Of a stretch of 64,000 nucleotides of DNA, positions 33,568-44,840 are shown piece after piece. The notes under the pieces are model-generated. The model was given only the letters and a program-made list of their open reading frames with translations, did no database searches and was not told where the DNA came from. The stretch's first letter is position 1; each line of letters opens with the position of its first letter. The stretch spans positions 310,001 through 374,000 of the forward strand of contig JAADJZ010000014.1 in the NCBI GenBank assembly GCA_011032825.1, written 5' to 3'. The stretch comes from Massariosphaeria phaeospora. Taxonomy: Eukaryota; Ascomycota; Dothideomycetes; Pleosporales. The position numbers were made by a program, and so were the translations under genes.

Positions 33568-34607
33568 ATGGCCGAAGAAACCAGGACCTTCCACGCTTCC
33601 TGCCTCTGCAAAGCCTCCAACGTCTCTTTCACAGTCCCTACGACCGCGCTCCCATTGCCCACCCATTTCTGCCACTGCAGCATCTGCCGCTACACTCACG
33701 GCACGCTCTGCACCATCCATACGTCTATCCCGGCTCCCAATGTTGACCTATCTAGCTTGACGTGCTACGTCTGGTCCGACACAGCCGTCAAGTATTTCTG
33801 CACAATATGCGGCTCGCACATGCTGGACTGCGTGACGAAACCGGACGAGCACTCGCAGTCGCAATGGTGGTTCATAGCAACCAGTCTGGTCGACGCAGAA
33901 GAATCCGTCTGGAGCTTCAACTCGCATCGGTTTTTGGAGGGGGTGCGGGATGGGGGGCTGGCGGTTTGGCTAAAGCGGATTGGGGGGAAGAGCGTGGGGT
34001 TGTGGGAGAGGTATCCGCGGCGCGATGCGGAGTTGGGGGAGACGGGGGATTGGACGCTCGCGAACGCGAGTGCGAAACCTGTTGACGCCGGGGAGAGGAC
34101 GCAAGGTGCAGACAAACTCAGGGCCGCGTGCCACTGCGGCGGCGTGGAATTTTCCATCTCCAGACGCCGAGCCCACGATGCATCGACACCCTCTTCCCTA
34201 CCCGCCGCCACGGCCGACCCCAACAAATGGCCCGCTACTCTCGACGTTTCCACCCCCTCTCGCCTATCAGCCGGCTGCGCAATCGTGCCCTGGGTCTTCA
34301 TTGAAAGCTCGCACATTGAGTTACCCAATGGCGCGCCATACACGCCGGTTTTCGGCACGGTGAAGGCGTATGAGAGTTCGCCGGGCGTGCTGAGGACGTT
34401 TTGTGGAACGTGTGGCGCGTCGGTGGGGTATAGTCGGGAGGATGAAAAGGAGGGGAGGGGTGTGGTGCGTGTGGCGGTGGGGTTGTTGAGGGGGATGGGG
34501 GTGTGCGGGTGGAGGAGTGGGTGGAATGGGGGAGGGGAGTAGAGGGGGAAGAGGACGCGCTGTGGAAGAGTGTGGTGGAGGCGTTGAAGGCGGGAGTGGG
34601 TGCTTGA
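33568..34607 (+). CDS. Two-domain GFA/CENP-V-type zinc protein, C-terminal frameshift
   Basis: ATG 33568 starts a protein with two GFA (glutathione-dependent formaldehyde-activating-like) domains. Domain 1 has CLCKAS, CHCSICRYTHG and YFCTICGSHM; domain 2 has CHCGGVEF, PWVFIESSHI and TFCGTCGASVGY. These Cys pairs are the usual zinc ligands. In the original frame the protein stops at 34542. A one-base shift in the G-rich stretch near 34492-34505 continues instead with VEEWVEWGRGVEGEEDALW and ends at 34607, which resembles family C termini better. It is unclear whether this is real decay or a homopolymer error. The function is probably a small-molecule lyase or thiol-adduct enzyme; the substrate is unknown. 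Confidence 0.75.
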
Positions 34608-35145
34608 GATAAAGTTCAACGACTCGTGGCCAACCGACTCATGGCTACGCTCTGGATAAACAAGGAAGTTTCGCGTTGCCTCGGACGGTCAAGTACAACT
34701 GCGGGTTGTTGTAGTTGTGGGCCCCCCATTGGCATAATTTGATGCTAATGTGCGCTGGTATAATTGAGTCTTTACTTGTGTAAGTCTTATTCTGTACATT
34801 GCTTAGTATGCTAGATACGAGATAGCTTTGTGAAAATTGAAGCAAGTTGTTAACCTACTACTAGAAGCTTCTGTACTACCAAGAGGATCGCCTAAAGTGT
34901 CAATTAGCAATACATCATGTTAAGGGGGGAGAGCTTCGGCTGCGGACGATGACACCTCCCGGGAAGGATAACTGGAGACTGGAGCTATACTATGCGCCCG
35001 TTCGGGCCTAGCCTGAGCCGATCACTTGCCCAAAAAGGGAGCCGCGGTCCGATCTTTAGTCCAACCTTCCTATCTCCCAAGTCCCACTCCGCCAGTCCGC
35101 AAGACGCTTTCAATAACACCGAAGGCCTACTTTGCCAATTATACA
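34608..35145. other. Intergenic region with dispersed repeat
   Basis: It holds repeat copy D (34793-34897) and the probable promoter of the zinc-cluster regulator. No other feature is seen. Confidence 0.5.
34793..34897 (+). repeat. Dispersed ~105-bp repeat, copy D
   Basis: It reads TTGCTTAGTATGCTAGATAC, a GCTTTGTGAAAA block, ACTAGAAGCTTCTGTACTAC and CAAGAGGATCGCCTA. It is more AT-rich than copy B, in line with C-to-T decay. Confidence 0.7.
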
Positions 35146-36973
35146 ATGCAGCTTAGCAGAACATCGAACTATCCCCTCGCGCGTGGCCGCAAGGTCAAAA
35201 CGGGCTGTCGGACTTGCAAGTACGACCTATCGTATCCCCTTTGGGAGAACGAGTGCGTAAAACTAAAGAAGATCAGGGCTCGCAAAGTGAAATGCGATGA
35301 AAGTCGACCTGCCTGCCGTCGCTGTGTATCTACCGGTCGTACATGTGGGGGCTATGGAGTCTGGGACAGAGACGGCGACATTCGGGGACCTAAGGCCACA
35401 CCTTCAGTGAGTAGCTTCTCGTATAACGTCCAGTAAAACGCCGACTAACCATGCGTTACCGTGCGTATGCTGACGCATATTCTCTCTACAGAATGACGTG
35501 GTAGAAATGGGGCAATGTGCATGGGTAGTCTTCACACCCAGTGGCTTGCATATCGACAAGGCACCGCCCGCAACCACTCTGGCTGAGGTGGCAACTACGG
35601 AGGAGCAGGTGTATTTCGACTGGTTCAAATGCCGCACTGCCCCAAAGTTGCCTGGCGTATTCGCGTCATACTTCTGGGATACGTTGGTTCTTCAAGCAAG
35701 TGCTATAGAGCCCGCCGTATTACATGCTGTCCTGGCTCTGAGTTCTGCTCATAGGAGGAAGACACCCGACAGCACTGACAAAGAGAGAGTTTGTATACCG
35801 CCTGACAAACAAGAACAGTTTATGTTGCGGCAATACAGTAAAGGCATTACTTGTTTGCAAGATCATCTTACATCAGCTAGGGGCAAAAAGTCCCTACCAG
35901 TCATTCTCATTGTGTGTCTACTTTTCACTTCCCTGGAATACCTGCGGGGCCGTTATCGGATTGGATGCACGCACCTGGAAACGGGCTTGGAGCTTCTGAA
36001 GGAGTGGACCCAGCATACCCACCGGAGTGCCGACGTGGATGAATGTCTCATTGACCTATTTTCAAGAATGCGGGTTCAAGCTAAACTATTTGGTTATCGA
36101 ACTACCAAAATGAGTTTTCTCTCTGCTGTTCCATCATCAATGCCGGCGAACAAGTTCGGATCGCTAGAAGAAGCCCGAAACCAGCTTGACCACCTCATCG
36201 ATGAGGTCATTCAATTGAACACCCGACACCAAACCACCTCTCAAATGACAACATTAGAGGAGCATCGCTGCCTCCAAGCACAACTTCAATCCTGGCTTTT
36301 CGCCTGTAACGGATCCGCAGCTGGTTCCATTGGACTTGGCCTACGTGTCTCCTTCGCGTACCAGCTGCTGAAACTGCACCATACCATGGCGACCATCATG
36401 GCATCGACCTGTCTTTCGTCCAAGGACCAAGCCTGTTTCGATACTCACACGCTGCTCTTCCTGTCTATCATCACTAATTCCATTGCCTTGTTTCAAGCCT
36501 CGAGGGACCCTGAACTAACCCCAGCATCGGAAAAAGACATGTCAAAATCTGTTCTCGATCTGGGTTTCATACCGCCACTCTATTACACCGCAACCAAATG
36601 TCGAGTCCATCGTATACGACTTCAGGCTATCCGCCTTCTCGAAGCTGTCCGCCATAAGGAGGGTATCTGGGACTCGACGCTTGCTGCAGATGCTGCGAGA
36701 GAAGTTATGAAGATTGAAGAGGGAGAATTTTACCGACGCATGGAAGTGGCTATGGATGTTTTCCCTTTGGACGCCGTGCCCTCACTAGCGGATCTGGAGC
36801 AGTTGCCCGTGTTACCCCGAGTGTATAGATTGAATGAGGTTCACATGGTGCTGCTTGCAGACGGTGCTGGGACTATTGAGCTGGTTTGCACACAGTATGC
36901 AAGTATTGGCGGAGAAGATCTCATTATTAGAAGGACATATGATGGCTACTCACACACGTGGATAGAAAGTTAA
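35146..36973 (+). CDS. Zn2Cys6 transcription factor
   Basis: Three exons: 35146-35219, 35277 to about 35409, and from about 35492 to 36973. Splicing the 57-nt intron at 35220-35276 gives GCRTCKARKVKCDESRPACR, with the canonical Cys spacing of the fungal zinc cluster. The start is the first ATG before the basic segment (LARGRKVKTG). The long C-terminal region fits the Fungal_trans_2 type: FDWFKCRTAPKLPGVFASYF, AVLALSSAH and QYSKGITCLQDHL. It is a nuclear DNA-binding regulator whose targets are unknown; the adjacent SDR (37172-38107) is a candidate. Retaining the first intron keeps the frame open but separates the second and third Cys, so it would disrupt the zinc cluster. Confidence 0.88.
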
Positions 36974-37171
36974 AATGTAAGCTTGATTATCCTATCTAGT
37001 TGTAGCGTTGTTGATAATCGAATTAGTGCTGAACCAAACTAGGTGGAAATGCCGAAGTAGCCTGAAAATCACCTTCCATCCTCGTACCAAGTACAAATCT
37101 ATCTCTTACGCTCTCAATATTCCCGGAGAGGCTGTGAGGTCTCAGCTCATCCCGCGTGAAAGCGGCAGACC

Positions 37172-38107
37172 CTAGAGTTCATGGCCCTTGAGCTCTTGTT
37201 CCGTCCACTTCCACAGCCTCTCACCCAACTCTCCGTCCTTTACAAGCTGGCTCTCTTTTCCTGGCAACCCCACCGGATAGTAAAAAGCACCGTTCTGGAC
37301 ACCTTCCTGCGTCGCGCACCACAGACTATTCTTCGCACCGTCCTCCACCGATCCGCCGCCCAACCACTTGATATACACTGCCAGGATTCTCACTATCAGT
37401 CCTCCACCCTCTGAGCCAGTGGAAAACAGACCTGTCTTCACCTCACCGGGATTCACCGCCACGATGGTGAACTGCGGGAACCGCTTTGCCGCCGCGCCGG
37501 GATACACGGCGTTTGCAAGCTTGGACTGGCAGTATTTGGTGATGCCCGAGAGGCTCGGCTGGGCCGTCTTGACCGTGGAGAGAGCGATGCCACCCGATGG
37601 TAACTGCGAGGTATCGTGGCCTGCCGAAGAGAGACTCAGGACGCGTGGCTCGGCGCCGATGCGGTGCTTAGCTGCGATGTCGAGAAGGGGCACGAGCAGC
37701 TTGAAAAGCAGGGCGTGGCCCATGTGGTTCGTGCCGAACTGTTTTTCGTACCCGTCGGGCGTCACGCCGGGTTCGCCGCCCATGATACCCGCATTCAGGA
37801 TCAGGATGTCCAGTCTGTTTGCTTCCTGGATGACTGTGCGGGCGGCGCTCTTGACGGAGCGCAGACTCTGCAGATCCATTTGCAGGAACTTGACCGTGGT
37901 TTGCGGGGACGCAACGGCGCGGATGTCGGACACGGCCTGGTTGCCCGTGGTGGTGTTGCGGGCTGCGATCCACACTTGGGCTGGGGAGTGCTTGGACAAG
38001 TCCAAGGCGGTCTGTTTGCCGATGCCGGTGTTGGCGCCCGTGACGAGGATCACTTTGCCGGCGAGGGACGGGATATCTTTTGACGGGTTGAAAGATGGAC
38101 CGCGCAT
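37172..38107 (-). CDS. Short-chain dehydrogenase, retinol-dehydrogenase-like
   Basis: Single-exon 311-aa protein with a clear ATG. It shows the cofactor motif LVTGANTGIGKQTA, an Arg in IAARN that favours NADP(H), D-L in QMDLQSL, ILNAGIMGG, LSLSSAGHD (catalytic Ser) and YCQSKLAN (YxxxK). Length and motifs match fungal SDRs of the retinol/WW-oxidoreductase type. It faces the zinc-cluster regulator tail to tail, about 200 bp apart. The substrate cannot be inferred. Intact. Confidence 0.9.
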   Translation of the reverse strand: MRGPSFNPSKDIPSLAGKVILVTGANTGIGKQTALDLSKHSPAQVWIAARNTTTGNQAVSDIRAVASPQTTVKFLQMDLQSLRSVKSAARTVIQEANRLDILILNAGIMGGEPGVTPDGYEKQFGTNHMGHALLFKLLVPLLDIAAKHRIGAEPRVLSLSSAGHDTSQLPSGGIALSTVKTAQPSLSGITKYCQSKLANAVYPGAAAKRFPQFTIVAVNPGEVKTGLFSTGSEGGGLIVRILAVYIKWLGGGSVEDGAKNSLWCATQEGVQNGAFYYPVGLPGKESQLVKDGELGERLWKWTEQELKGHEL

Positions 38108-38853
38108 GTTTGTAGTTGGGGCGTCGAATAGCAGTGTGGGATATCACAAGGTACTGAGATGTGATGATTGGGATATAGAAGTCGCGGCGAGAGCGAAAAT
38201 ATATACATAAATACCTGATGCTCTCTGGCCAGCCGCGAGCATGTCTGTTTTATCGCGTTCGCAGGGTGTGCAAACTGTCCAATCATGACAGCGGGTTTCC
38301 GAGGAGAGCGTCCATACGGGTTAAGCGTTGGTGGGACTTGGCCGCCTTAGTCGGGTCGGTGCAACGGATTTTAGACCTTCAGCCTTCCGTACTGTTAATA
38401 CTATAGGTTACTGTAGTAGATGGTCGGGTTTAAGACTCTTTCGGAGTCAAGTGCTTGCTTCGTCCGTTTCTTTTCGGCTTTGCGAGTACGGGGAGACCTT
38501 TATCCCTGGCTTAGCTAGTTGTCGGGTTGGAGTCGAACACTTTTTCGCGAGTTCATTGCGAAGGAGTCTCATTTGTTACGTTGCCCCGCTTCTGGGCTTC
38601 AAGTGGTTACACTTGGTAAGAGGCCATGAAAAACTCACTTCTTTCGACGATGACGGAGGTCGATTGATACCTGGCATCGGCGCGCTTAGCAGACGCGGTG
38701 AGTAACGGTGCACGTGAGGTGGGTGCCAAGGCCGGTCGCCCCACTTTACGACGGCTAGCGCGCTGCACAAGTAATTTAACTCAACACTCTTCGCAGTCTC
38801 ATCGCACCACCATATTCCTCGACGAGGGTAGCACCCTCTGACGCCCCTGCAAT
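38108..38853. other. Intergenic region with hairpin-rich segment
   Basis: No protein gene. Between 38420 and 38760 lie several perfect short hairpins: GACTCTTTCGGAGTC, TTCGCGAGTTCATTGCGAA and CAAGTGGTTACACTTG. This could be a structured RNA, but no known RNA family is recognised. Confidence 0.4.
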
Positions 38854-40101
38854 ATGGTTATAAGCCTCGAGGTCTTGGAACTGGCCGCTGTCGCGACGAA
38901 GCCAATACAGCTACCAAATCTGGCGGAGCCCTCGGCGTAGGCCCTGCAGGCGTTGCACGAGCAGTATCTGCAGTAAGTGTTTCATTCGAGTCGACTTTAC
39001 CTCACGCACTGACAGCTCACTAGGATCCGCGAAGAGCGTCGCGAGACAGACCTAGAAGTCGAACGGATCATCACCAAACGACGGTACGTTCCCGGAGACA
39101 ACGCGAGATTCATCCACTTCCGGACATTGCGCCGCAATCAGATCAATTTCACTCAACGGGAAGACATAGTAATCGATAGCTATGCCAAACTAGCCTGTCG
39201 CCGCTTCTGTCACCAAGTCTACACGAGTCTCCCTCGAGAGGTTCGTGACATGGTGTACGAACATCTTGTAACGCCGAATACCGTTATTGAAATGTACGAC
39301 TCTGACCACTGTTACTCTCGGATGTGCAAAGGCAGGGATCTGTTCACCCTTCCTATATTTTCCTGCGGCTTGACGTCAAGGTACAACTCCGAGGGCAGCC
39401 AACACGCCACATTGTTCACGTTCACTGGAATGGAAGTGGCACAAGAGCTAGCCGAGTTCTACTATCAATCCTTAATTCTCAAAGTACCTAGTGGACACAA
39501 AATAACTGACCTCGCACTCATGCCGGAAATGTGGAGAGTTGGGTTAAAACCTCAAGATTTAATCAACAATTTCTCCTTCAAAATCCATAAAGGAGACCTT
39601 GTCTATACCGAATGGAACAATAAGAGTAGAATTCACAGACAACACACCGACTGGACGGAGGTTCTTCAAGTTGAGAAGCTCTTCCAGCTGAAATCCGGCG
39701 CGAATATCCTCATGACTCTACGATCTGATTTAGTGGTTAAGTACCATCCCTGGAGCAAGGACGGCATTTCCACGTATTGGGACGGTGGCAAAACCGTTGT
39801 CGCCTGTCTTGCCGTCATGTTCCCTGTGTTATGTCGACTCATCGAAGCTGGGTACCGCATCAAAGTTGCAATAGTGAACCGAGGACCGGAAGCCAGGATC
39901 GGTCCGTCGCCATGCTCAGCTACGTCTATCGCAATGCAGATCTTTCAAGTGCGTATTACCCCTCCTCTTGCTTGCGAATGAATACTAACTTAGCACACAA
40001 AGGCCAATCCCGGGCTGTACCCTGAGTCAGAGTTGGAACGCATGAGCAACACCGTGCAGATATTGAGCACGAATTATGCTTATGAGCTTTCGGAGAATTA
40101 A
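38854..40101 (+). pseudogene. F-box-like protein with in-frame stop (tandem copy 1)
   Basis: Three exons (38854-38972, 39024-39948, 40003-40101) keep phase throughout and would give 380 residues, but codon 29 is TAG (38938-38940) in the first exon. Exon 2 starts with a charged coiled stretch (IREERRETDLEVERIITKRR), then CRRFCHQVYTSLPREVRDMV and YEHLVTPNTV. The last exon ends YPESELERMSNTVQILSTNY. Splice sites are canonical and the rest of the frame is clean, so the stop looks recent; a C-to-T change of CAG would produce it. Starting downstream of the stop would lose only the short N terminus but no ATG lies in frame before the F-box-like motif. Confidence 0.65.
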
Positions 40102-40558
40102 CCTAAGGTTAAGTCTCAAGAGCGCGAGATGAAGGAGCAGGGTGCTTAAGACAAGGAAAAATTAACGAGCACAAGACAACCTAGGTCATACTTGCACGAC
40201 TACCCTCGTCAAGAAGGAATCGTTTTCTCCCCCCAACATATCGGATGTGTAGAATATCAAGAACCAAACCAAGGAAATATCTTACAAGATATGCCTGCTG
40301 GCGCGGTGAGATGGGATGAAGGATCTCTGAGAGTGAATAATCAACTGCATTCTATTGGCTCGCTTACATTGTGACTCAGACACTAACTTTTGCTACTTAA
40401 CATCGGCTTCTCGCATTACCCGGCCTGCATTCCTATAAGAACATGCAGCTGCGCAATGCATCGAACTTCCAAAGTCCCACCGGGCGCTTTCCCGCACGCA
40501 CATATCCAAATATCCTTTCGCTCTTCTCAACACCACAGGTCTGCGCAGTTTCGCTGTT

Positions 40559-41590
40559 ATGTCCGATCCAACCAAGCCATATATCTTAGAAGCCCCTCCC
40601 TTGCGCTCTTCAGAAGACTGTCCAGGGCAGGAGCATGAGACCCCGGGAGACCATCAACAGTTGGTCAAGCTGTGAGTCCTGGAATGCGCTCTCACTCGTA
40701 AACTTGTAGCGGCAAACACTAACGTTGCCAGCGCCCGTCGAGAACATCAATGGGCAGTCTCTCGTGTAGCGCAACACCAGCAACGGATCTGTGCATTGCA
40801 AACTGAATTGAGCCGACTGAACGCCACGACAAGGAAGCTCAAGAGTCACGCAGAGTCGCTGGTATTCCAAACAAAGAAGCACTCTGAGGCCATTGTAAAG
40901 GATTCTTGTCGCCGCTTGTGCCACAAGATGTGCATCATGCTGCCATTCGAGATCAGGGACTTAGTCTACGAGCATCTGGATTTCGAACGCGATGTTGATG
41001 TCTTCAAAGGGAAAGGCACTTGCTGCGGATGGACGCCATACTATGCCGGCCGGAAAGTGGGGAACTACGTCGACGCGACTATGGTTGGAGACCAGGTGGC
41101 TGAAGAGATTGCGGAGCGCTGGTACCGGAATTCCGTCTTCATTTGGCACCTCTACTCGCACCGTGATATCGAATCTTTCACCAACCACGATATTTTGCAC
41201 CAGAATCTAGTGCCCGGCGACCTGGTATCCCGAGTGTTGATTTGCGTAGATTGGAGATCTCTTGAGCACCTACCCCTACTGCTTAGTTTACAGCCCCGCG
41301 TCCGCATTACCATATCCGTGGGCGAGTGCATCGCACATTATTATCACTATGAAGGGATGTTGGAAAAACTACTTCCGACTCTCACAATCATGAGGGATGG
41401 CGGACACAATGTTGAGCTGACGATATGGAGCGGCCGCCCAGGGTCTCGAAGCTCGCACACTTTCCAAATCGCGGAAATCTTCTCTGAAGGTTTTATGGAT
41501 GTTTACATGGATGTACGTACCAAAGGAGCGCATGGCAACATTGGGAATTCGCTAACGACATAGCATGCGAAAACGCTCGCAAATCGATAG
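40559..41590 (+). CDS. F-box-like protein (tandem copy 2)
   Basis: Three exons (40559-40671, 40732-41512, 41564-41590) give 306 aa. An acidic start (MSDPTKPYILEAPPLRSSED) is followed by a coiled stretch (RRLCHKM preceded by LKSHAESLVFQTKKHSE) and the family motif IMLPFEIRDLVYEHLDFERD. The C-terminal domain has LVPGDLVSRVLICVDWRSLE and LLSLQPRVRITISVGE. The last exon codes for HAKTLANR after a 51-nt intron. The order and intron positions match copy 1, which shows that they arose by tandem duplication. Intact; function unknown. Confidence 0.8.
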
Positions 41591-41953
41591 TTCTGCGTTT
41601 AGGCGAGAATATACGGAAAGCGGGCACGAGTGCCACAAGAATCAGTTTCCATTTCCATATCGTCAGAACAATATTAGATACCGTGGCATTCACTTCAGAT
41701 ATGTGGAGTTAGGCGCAAAGGGCTGTTGTTTCAATGCCGACCTACAAGAGTGCATTATAGTGCATCACAACAGGAACATTGTACCAAACAATAACTCACT
41801 ACGCGTGTGAACCCTTAGTGCGAGTCAATTGCTTGTGAAATGGTGTTGCAGCCAAGCACTAGCGCGGTAACTGAAGGTATTCAAGCACTACGCAATTTCT
41901 CACTTTCGCCACTACTCCATCTACAACCACCTTTGCCACGAATTTCGATAGCC

Positions 41954-42992
41954 ATGGAGTCAACCAAAGATCAAGTCACAACCGTTGTTACGGGAAGGCA
42001 ACGCCTTGTTCAGAGCCTCGATGCCACCGAGCAGATTCGTCTACGAGCTCTTGGGTAAGTACAATGTCTCTTTAATCATCTGCGCAAATCACTAACATGA
42101 TCATTGCAGCCTCCTCAAAGCAGAAGCAAAGATCTCCGAGTACCTCGACACCATCATCAACGAAGGCCTCGAGCTCATCCCAGACCAAGACGAACTCGAG
42201 GACGAAGAACTCAGGATAGACAAAAAGCTACAAGTTGTCACCAAGGAAGCCGACCTGCAGATCGAACTCTACAGCACAGCATTGCTGACGCCACTCTGCG
42301 CGCTCATTTACACCAAGCTGCCCCGCGAGCTGCGCGACCTTGTGTACAGCCATCTGGTGCACAAGGCCGACACCAAGCTCCGTGTCGTCCGCACGTACAG
42401 ATACTTCAATACCGACATGCAGCTCGCTGAAGACTTCGAGTGGGATCCCAAGTGCGTCGGCGCCGCCACACGCCGGGAGATGGTTCAGTACTGGTACGCC
42501 ATCTCGAAGTTCAAAGTCGAGATCGACGACTACAAGCTGCTCGACCGACTGCTGGAGGAAGATCAATGGGGCCTCGGATTATGCCCGCGCGACTACATCA
42601 CCAACATCAAGATCGCCTGCGCGTACGCGAACGTCGCCAGCCCGGAAGCTCGGGAAGCGCTCACGGAGAAGTTGGGCTCGCTGCTCCGCCTCGGGAAGAA
42701 GCATGTTGCTATCCGGTTCGTCTTCAATCCGTACTGGATGCTCGATGATGAGGAGTTGGATACGTATGCTGATGTGAGCGCGGACGACAGTTTCAGCGCG
42801 CTTCTCGAAGTCGTGTTTCCCATTCTTCAACGTTTGTGGCATGCGGGGCTTGACAAGTTGAGTCTACAGTGTGTCGTGTTCGTCGCGAGGACCTGCGTGC
42901 TGACACCTCAGAGTGGCGAGTTCTCGATGCGGGATTGGTTAAGGAGGCGCGCTGAGGACAGGAAATATCTTCGCCTCCGATTCGAAGAGTAA
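41954..42992 (+). CDS. F-box-like protein (tandem copy 3)
   Basis: Two exons (41954-42054 and 42110-42992) give 327 aa. The first exon starts MESTKDQVTTVVTGRQRLVQ; the second continues with an acidic helix (NEGLELIPDQDELEDEELRI), then IYTKLPRELRDLVYSHLVHK. The C-terminal part has DYITNIKIACAYANV and RFVFNPYWMLDDEELD. It is higher in GC than copies 1 and 2 and lacks their short last exon. Intact. Members of this family are numerous and variable in related fungi; a role in protein turnover is inferred only from the F-box-like motif. Confidence 0.82.
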
Positions 42993-44034
42993 TGTGGAGC
43001 TGGGTATGTTCCGGTTGGACGAAGGGCCTTACAGCCCTTGCCGGGCTTCCTGCAGATAGCGTACGTGAAATGGTAGTAAATCGAATTTTCCACACAGCTA
43101 GACAGGAATCAAGGAACAAAACCGAATAGAGTAATTGAGTTCATACCAGAGTCTATACAACATGCACATCCATATTGTTAACAAAACACTCATCTCCAAA
43201 GCGCTCAAAGTAAAAGGTAAAATGTCCGGACCTCAGAAAGAGGACGCAGAACGTGAAGAACAAAAATGTAGATCTAATGACTTTGTATATAGAAGTAAAG
43301 AGCGAAGAAACACAAGTAAACATTATGACAAGGGAACCAGAAACAGCCAGATGTATGGGAAAGAGATGCCGGCAGCGGAGGGACGTGAGCAACCAACCTA
43401 TATTTGAAATAGGTGAGCGCCCCGTGACTGAAAGACTTTTGAATGGGCGACGAAATGAGTCGGGCAATCTTCCCCAGTGGGCAAATAAGGAAGCAAGGCT
43501 GGCCATGCGTTTGTAGGAGCCGCTGTTAGCGGACACATCGCCGCAGCGCTCTCCACGGATGGACCGAATCACTCCGGAGCGCCGATAAGAGAATTGACAC
43601 GAATAAGCAAAGCCTGGGCCAGCACTGCCTAGTTGAGTAAGCTGCTTTGATTGCTATCTAGTTTCTGCTCAACGGAAAATCCGCGGAGCTATAGAAAGAG
43701 AGCGTAGAGGGAGCGAGGGGGAAACTCCATCCACGGAAGAGCGCTGCCTCGTAGTCGAAGTGCTCTTCCTCAATACTATTATCAGTAACTTTGTCCTCTT
43801 CTTCTGCAAAGGAATATTGCGTAGCAGGGAGTAGCGATTTAGGCGCGGTAAGAATAGACTCCTCAACATAGTGGGTGGGTACGTGATTGGTTTCATTCGC
43901 TGCGGCGCTGAACCCGGCGGACCTCATGTCGACGTCGGATTAACCCTAAGGATGGAGTTGTAAGAATGGAGCTGGCTGGCGGGTCCGCCTCACCGTGTGT
44001 ACTCGTCCGGCCAGGCTTAGAAAACAAAACACAA

Positions 44035-44095
44035 TTGGTAAGGATGGAGTTGTCGTAAGGATGGAGTTGTCGTAAGGATGGAGTGGTAAGGATGC
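44035..44095 (+). repeat. 17-bp tandem repeat
   Basis: Three to four imperfect copies of TAAGGATGGAGTTGTCG. A related single unit lies just upstream near 43950. Confidence 0.75.
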
Positions 44096-44104
44096 GGTCG
44101 TCGA

Positions 44105-44840
44105 GGTGGTCCCTTTCCGAACACGGGTGGCGAGCCTTCCGACGGCGTGTGATGAGGTTGTGTCATATACAAAAGCTGTGGAGTTGCGTTCTGGTCGCGA
44201 CTCGCGAAGTTGCGGTGGTCAGGCAACGGCAAAGAAGGACCACCTCGACGGCAGCCGGGGACTCATGGAGAACAGAAACCTCCAGTAGAGCGAAAGGGCA
44301 GAATACTCCTTGATTTTGATTTTCAGTGTGAATACAAGCCATGAAAGTGTGGCCTATCGATCCTTTACCGGGATAACTGGCTTGTGGCAGTCAAGCGTTG
44401 ATAGCGACGTTGCTTTTGATCTTTTGATTTCGGCTCTTCCTATCATACCAAAGCTGAAATCGGTAAGCGTTGAATTTTCACCCACCAATGGGCAACGTGA
44501 GCTGGATTTAGACCTGGGGATTCGGCTGTGGGTCGAGGGCCGCGATCGTCAAGCTATGCAAAGAGGGGTGAGCAAAGAGGGGTGACGAGCCTTCTGGTGC
44601 CGTTGAGGAGGCTGTGGTATATACCCAAGTCGGAGATCGTTGGGGCAGGTCTTTGATGATCTCCGGGATGGACATCTTTGTACGACTTCTCAGCGAAGAC
44701 GCGATCGTCAACCTTCCAAACACGGTGGTGAGCCTTTCGAGGGCCTGTGAGGAGGTTGTGACATGTATGATATCTACGGGGTTGCGTTGTAGTCCCGAGG
44801 TTGCGGTGGTCGGGCAACGGACGCGGTACTGCCTGGCTTT
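44105..44840 (+). repeat. Triplicated motif, three diverged copies
   Basis: Copies at about 44105-44235, 44575-44630 and 44708-44835. Shared blocks are CGAGCCTTCC-like, GTGAGGAGGTTGTG-like and GTTGCGGTGGTC-GGCAACGG. The first and third copies are alignable over about 125 bp; the middle one covers only the first 50 bp. Confidence 0.6.

Noticed and set aside
38690..38720. GGTGAGTAACGGTG, resembling a bacterial 16S rRNA segment
   Set aside because: Only about a dozen bases match; neighbouring sequence shows no rRNA similarity.
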